DNA of 9,802 nucleotides. It comes from Tannerella sp. GTDB taxonomy: Bacteria; Bacteroidota; Bacteroidia; Bacteroidales; Tannerellaceae. The DNA lies in the NCBI GenBank assembly GCA_031279875.1, contig JAITHS010000058.1, forward strand, positions 1-9,802, given 5' to 3'. The position numbers and the translations under genes are program-made. Within the stretch, counting starts at the first letter, position 1. Each line of letters opens with the position of its first letter. Positions 7,037 to 9,802 of the stretch are shown piece by piece. A model generated the notes under the pieces. The model was given only the letters and a program-made list of their open reading frames with translations. It had not been told where the DNA came from and ran no database searches.

Positions 7037-8707
7037 ATGTGTGGAATAACAGCAATATTCAACATCCGCGAGGATGAGCAGCGCGAGACGCTGCGAGCGC
7101 AAATACTTAAAATGAGTAAACGGATCCGCCACCGCGGACCCGATTGGAGCGGTATCTACTGCGGCAAAACCGCTATGATGGCGCACGAAAGGCTTTCTAT
7201 CGTTGACCCGGCGTCAGGTAAACAGCCGCTATTCACGCCCGACGGCAAGGTTGCCTTGTGTGTCAACGGCGAAATTTATAATCACCGCGACATCCGTGAG
7301 CAGATGAAAGGTAAGTACGAGTTTCAGACCGGCAGCGACTGCGAGGTCATTCTCGCTCTATATCGCGAAAAAGGCGTTGATTTCATCGAAGATTTGAGCG
7401 GTATCTTTGCTTTCGCTCTCTATGACGAAGAAAAAAACCTCTTCATGATAGCACGCGACGAAATCGGCGTCATACCTCTTTATGTAGGTAAAGATGCTCA
7501 AGGACACATACTTGTGTCGTCCGAACTGAAAGGTCTCGAAGGTTATGCAACCGAGTATGACCAGTTTAAACCCGGCTACAAATGGATTTCAACCGAAGAA
7601 GCTCCCCGCAAATGGTACACCCGCGACTGGATGGAGTTCGACAACGTGAAAAACAACGACGCCGATAGAGACGCATTAAAAGCAGCACTCGAAGATGCCG
7701 TTTTGAGACAATTGATGAGCGACGTGCCTTACGGCGTGCTGCTGTCGGGAGGGTTAGATTCGTCGATCATCTCTGCCGTAGCGAAACGGTTCTCCGGCAA
7801 ACGTATCGAAACCGACGGCGTTACCGAAGCATGGTGGCCGCAACTGCACTCTTTCGCCGTAGGATTGAAAGGCGCTCCCGACTTGATAGCGGCCAGAAAG
7901 GTAGCCGACCATATCGGAACCGTTCATCACGAAATAAACTATACCATACAAGAGGGTTTAGATGCTATCCGAGACGTCATCTATCACATCGAAACTTACG
8001 ACGTTACTACCGTCCGCGCATCTACTCCTATGTACCTATTAGCACGTGTCATCAAAAGTATGGGTATCAAAATGGTACTTAGCGGCGAAGGAGCCGACGA
8101 AGTGTTCGGTGGCTATCTCTACTTCCATAAAGCACCCGATGCGCAGGCTTTTCACGAAGAAACACTGCGCAAAATCAGCAAACTGTACCTCTACGATTGC
8201 CTCAGAGCCAACAAAAGTCTGGCAGCATGGGGCGTCGAAGGGCGCGTGCCGTTCTTAGATAAAGAGTTTTTAGACGTCGCCATGCGCCTTAATCCCGAAT
8301 CTAAAATGGCCCCCGGTACGGTTATCGAAAAGAAAATACTACGCGAAGCGTTTGAAGACATGCTACCACACAGCGTCGCGTGGCGACAAAAAGAGCAGTT
8401 CTCCGACGGCGTCGGTTACAGTTGGATTGATACCCTCAAAAAAGTGGCGGAAGAAGCCGTTACCGACCAACAGATGGCTAACGCCGCCGTCCGTTTCCCC
8501 ATCAACCCGCCGATGAACAAAGAAGAATACCACTATCGCTCTATCTTCGAGGAACATTTCCCCAGCGCCAGCGCCGCACGATCGGTACCAAGCATACCAA
8601 GCGTAGCCTGTTCAACAGCCGAAGCCCTCGCATGGGACGCCTCGTTCAAAAATATGAACGACCCCAGCGGACGCGCCGTCAAAGGTGTGCATGTGGAATC
8701 GTATTAG
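7037..8707 (+). CDS. asnB: Asparagine synthetase B, glutamine-hydrolysing
   Basis: A 556-residue enzyme, about the size of E. coli AsnB (554) and strikingly similar to it along its length as recalled from memory. It makes asparagine from aspartate, ATP and glutamine, releasing AMP and pyrophosphate. The N-terminal class II glutaminase has Cys2 (exposed after Met removal), RHRGPDWSG (31-39), Arg52 in HERLSIVD, NGEIYNH (77-83) and Asp101 in GSDCEV. The C-terminal synthetase domain has the ATP-pyrophosphatase P-loop SGGLDSS (237-243) and SGEGADE (349-355), whose Glu351 matches the catalytic glutamate of the family. The product is complete, ending VKGVHVESY. It follows gltD by 39 nt on the same strand. 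AAGGA sits only one base before the ATG, too close for a normal ribosome site. Confidence 0.96.
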   Translation: MCGITAIFNIREDEQRETLRAQILKMSKRIRHRGPDWSGIYCGKTAMMAHERLSIVDPASGKQPLFTPDGKVALCVNGEIYNHRDIREQMKGKYEFQTGSDCEVILALYREKGVDFIEDLSGIFAFALYDEEKNLFMIARDEIGVIPLYVGKDAQGHILVSSELKGLEGYATEYDQFKPGYKWISTEEAPRKWYTRDWMEFDNVKNNDADRDALKAALEDAVLRQLMSDVPYGVLLSGGLDSSIISAVAKRFSGKRIETDGVTEAWWPQLHSFAVGLKGAPDLIAARKVADHIGTVHHEINYTIQEGLDAIRDVIYHIETYDVTTVRASTPMYLLARVIKSMGIKMVLSGEGADEVFGGYLYFHKAPDAQAFHEETLRKISKLYLYDCLRANKSLAAWGVEGRVPFLDKEFLDVAMRLNPESKMAPGTVIEKKILREAFEDMLPHSVAWRQKEQFSDGVGYSWIDTLKKVAEEAVTDQQMANAAVRFPINPPMNKEEYHYRSIFEEHFPSASAARSVPSIPSVACSTAEALAWDASFKNMNDPSGRAVKGVHVESY

Positions 8708-8709
8708 TC

Positions 8710-8746
8710 AAACCCTTGCAGTGGTTTTAGAACCCTGCAAGTGGTT
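8710..8746 (+). repeat. TGCA stem-loop repeat, copy F, between convergent genes
   Basis: This is the same element as copies A-E, with the TTTTAGAACC junction of copy C and the AAGTGG end of copy B. CTTGCAG (8715-8721) pairs with CTGCAAG (8735-8741), and GGTT pairs with AACC inside, leaving a TTAG loop and one bulged base. It fills almost the whole space between the asnB stop (8705-8707) and the stop of the opposing gene. Its terminal GGTTTTAG supplies the TAA stop (8747-8749, minus strand). The position suggests a bidirectional terminator role, but the run of T after the stem is short. Confidence 0.75.
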
Positions 8747-9802
8747 TTAGAACCTGTATTTCAAACTTACCAAAACGGTAACGGGACGTAACGGATATGA
8801 TGTTTCGACAACATCCGTTTCATAATACATTATTCTATTATAGTAACGGATGTCGGCGAGATTATAAAGCGTCAGTTCGAGTTCTAATGCACGTACAGGC
8901 TGGTATCGAGCGCCGCAATCCATAAACCAAAGCCTTTCGCGCTTATTGGCTGATACGGGATTGTCGGCGTATGTCAAATTGTAATATAATTCGAGGTTTT
9001 TGACTATAAGCCCCGTCATTTCGGCGTTAAAAGAATATGTCTCGTTATCGTTGACAGTTGTTCCTGTCGTCAGTTTCGACAGCAAAGCGTTACCACGACA
9101 TATTAACGAGAACCGCTCAAAGTAGCCGAAGTTGATTTTCGGTTCCAACATCACTGAACGGTTGGTATATGGCGTTATGACATTTTGGCGCATACGTTTG
9201 TTGGCCGAATACGACAATGCCGAATTGAGAGACAGGACTGTTTTGATTTCTTGTAAACTTTTTGAGAACGTCAAACTTCCCGAAAAGTTGTCCGAAAAAT
9301 ACTTGGTATCTTTCGCCGAAGTCGAAATACTGCCGTTTTCCGATATATCGGAGCCATTAATTATATTCCGTTGAGTTTTAGAGTATAAAACATCTATTGA
9401 CGAAAATATTCCATTCATCGTATGCCTGTATTCGTATCCCAAACGAGCATTACGGGCTTGGTTGTGTTCAAGAACTCCCGATGCGGAAACGGCGGCAGTA
9501 TTGTATGATTTCCGTATTTCGCCGCGAATAAAATCCATTATGTCGCCTATCCGGTTTGTCATACCTGCCGAGCCGTTAAAACGGAGAAACGGAGATGCTT
9601 TGTAGTTAAAACTTGCATTAAAATCAATAAAAGGCGTATTTTTTACGAAATGCTCCGACAAAATCTTGTCCCGAAACGAGATATTATACATTTTGAAAGG
9701 CGTCCGTATGTTGAATCTCCAACGGTCATTTGCGTATGTGTAACCTAAAAGCGCCGCAGATGTTATCTTATAGCCGTGATTACGGTTTTGAGCTGTTGCC
9801 GA
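8747..9802 (-). CDS. Outer-membrane beta-barrel protein, TonB-dependent receptor-like (partial, N-terminus outside window)
   Basis: The reading frame runs without a stop from the TAA at 8747-8749 to the window edge, giving 351 residues of the C-terminal part. Alternating aromatic and polar residues in short strands, separated by Asn/Ser/Asp-rich turns, indicate a beta-barrel. The end (ALELELTLYNLADIRYYN, then LRPVTVLVSLKYRF) is the typical closing-strand pattern of Bacteroidota outer-membrane receptors, with the terminal Phe used in barrel assembly. The methionine at 9691 is not the start: 37 further in-frame codons upstream have the same barrel-like composition. The plug and signal peptide would lie beyond 9802, so I cannot tell a true TonB-dependent transporter from a related outer-membrane barrel family, and no substrate can be inferred. 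It is convergent with asnB and probably unrelated to it. Confidence 0.75.
   Translation of the reverse strand, partial: SATAQNRNHGYKITSAALLGYTYANDRWRFNIRTPFKMYNISFRDKILSEHFVKNTPFIDFNASFNYKASPFLRFNGSAGMTNRIGDIMDFIRGEIRKSYNTAAVSASGVLEHNQARNARLGYEYRHTMNGIFSSIDVLYSKTQRNIINGSDISENGSISTSAKDTKYFSDNFSGSLTFSKSLQEIKTVLSLNSALSYSANKRMRQNVITPYTNRSVMLEPKINFGYFERFSLICRGNALLSKLTTGTTVNDNETYSFNAEMTGLIVKNLELYYNLTYADNPVSANKRERLWFMDCGARYQPVRALELELTLYNLADIRYYNRIMYYETDVVETSYPLRPVTVLVSLKYRF

Noticed and set aside
1068..8557. Many antisense and alternate-frame open frames inside gltB, gltD and asnB
   Set aside because: They are shadows of strongly supported enzymes whose conserved motifs run the full length of the plus-strand frames.
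9689..9691. Met at 9691 as the true start of the outer-membrane protein
   Set aside because: The frame stays open to the window edge with barrel-like residues, and there is no signal peptide after this Met.

Overview
The window looks like a piece of a Bacteroidota chromosome, most likely order Bacteroidales. Three things point there: a promoter of the Bacteroidota type (TTG, 19 nt, TACCTTTG) ahead of the first gene; gene starts preceded by A-rich leaders rather than clear Shine-Dalgarno sites; and an outer-membrane beta-barrel gene whose product ends in the strand pattern typical of Bacteroidota TonB-dependent receptors. I cannot name a species.

Layout. Bases 1-946 hold no credible gene. They form a dense mosaic of short repeats: three kinds of stem-loop element in several copies and both orientations, two short tandem arrays, a 68-bp direct duplication, and an imperfect inverted repeat of about 100 bp that brackets most of the mosaic. 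A promoter at 947-976 then drives a plus-strand nitrogen-assimilation cluster: gltB (1032-5555, glutamate synthase large subunit), gltD (5573-6997, small subunit) and asnB (7037-8707, glutamine-hydrolysing asparagine synthetase). The spacers are 17 and 39 nt, so the three genes are probably one operon. One further copy of the stem-loop repeat fills the gap after asnB. A convergent minus-strand gene (8747 to the window end, partial) encodes the C-terminal part of an outer-membrane beta-barrel protein.

How the genes work together. GltB and GltD form the NADPH-dependent glutamate synthase that turns glutamine plus 2-oxoglutarate into two glutamates. AsnB uses glutamine and ATP to amidate aspartate. 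The cluster therefore spends glutamine nitrogen on glutamate and asparagine. All three enzymes carry the expected catalytic and cofactor motifs and look intact.

Novelty. The protein-coding part is conventional. The unusual part is the repeat mosaic at 35-888, together with the single copy of one of its families between the two convergent genes, where it reaches into a stop codon. I see no defence system, CRISPR array, transposase, integrase or RNA gene in this window.
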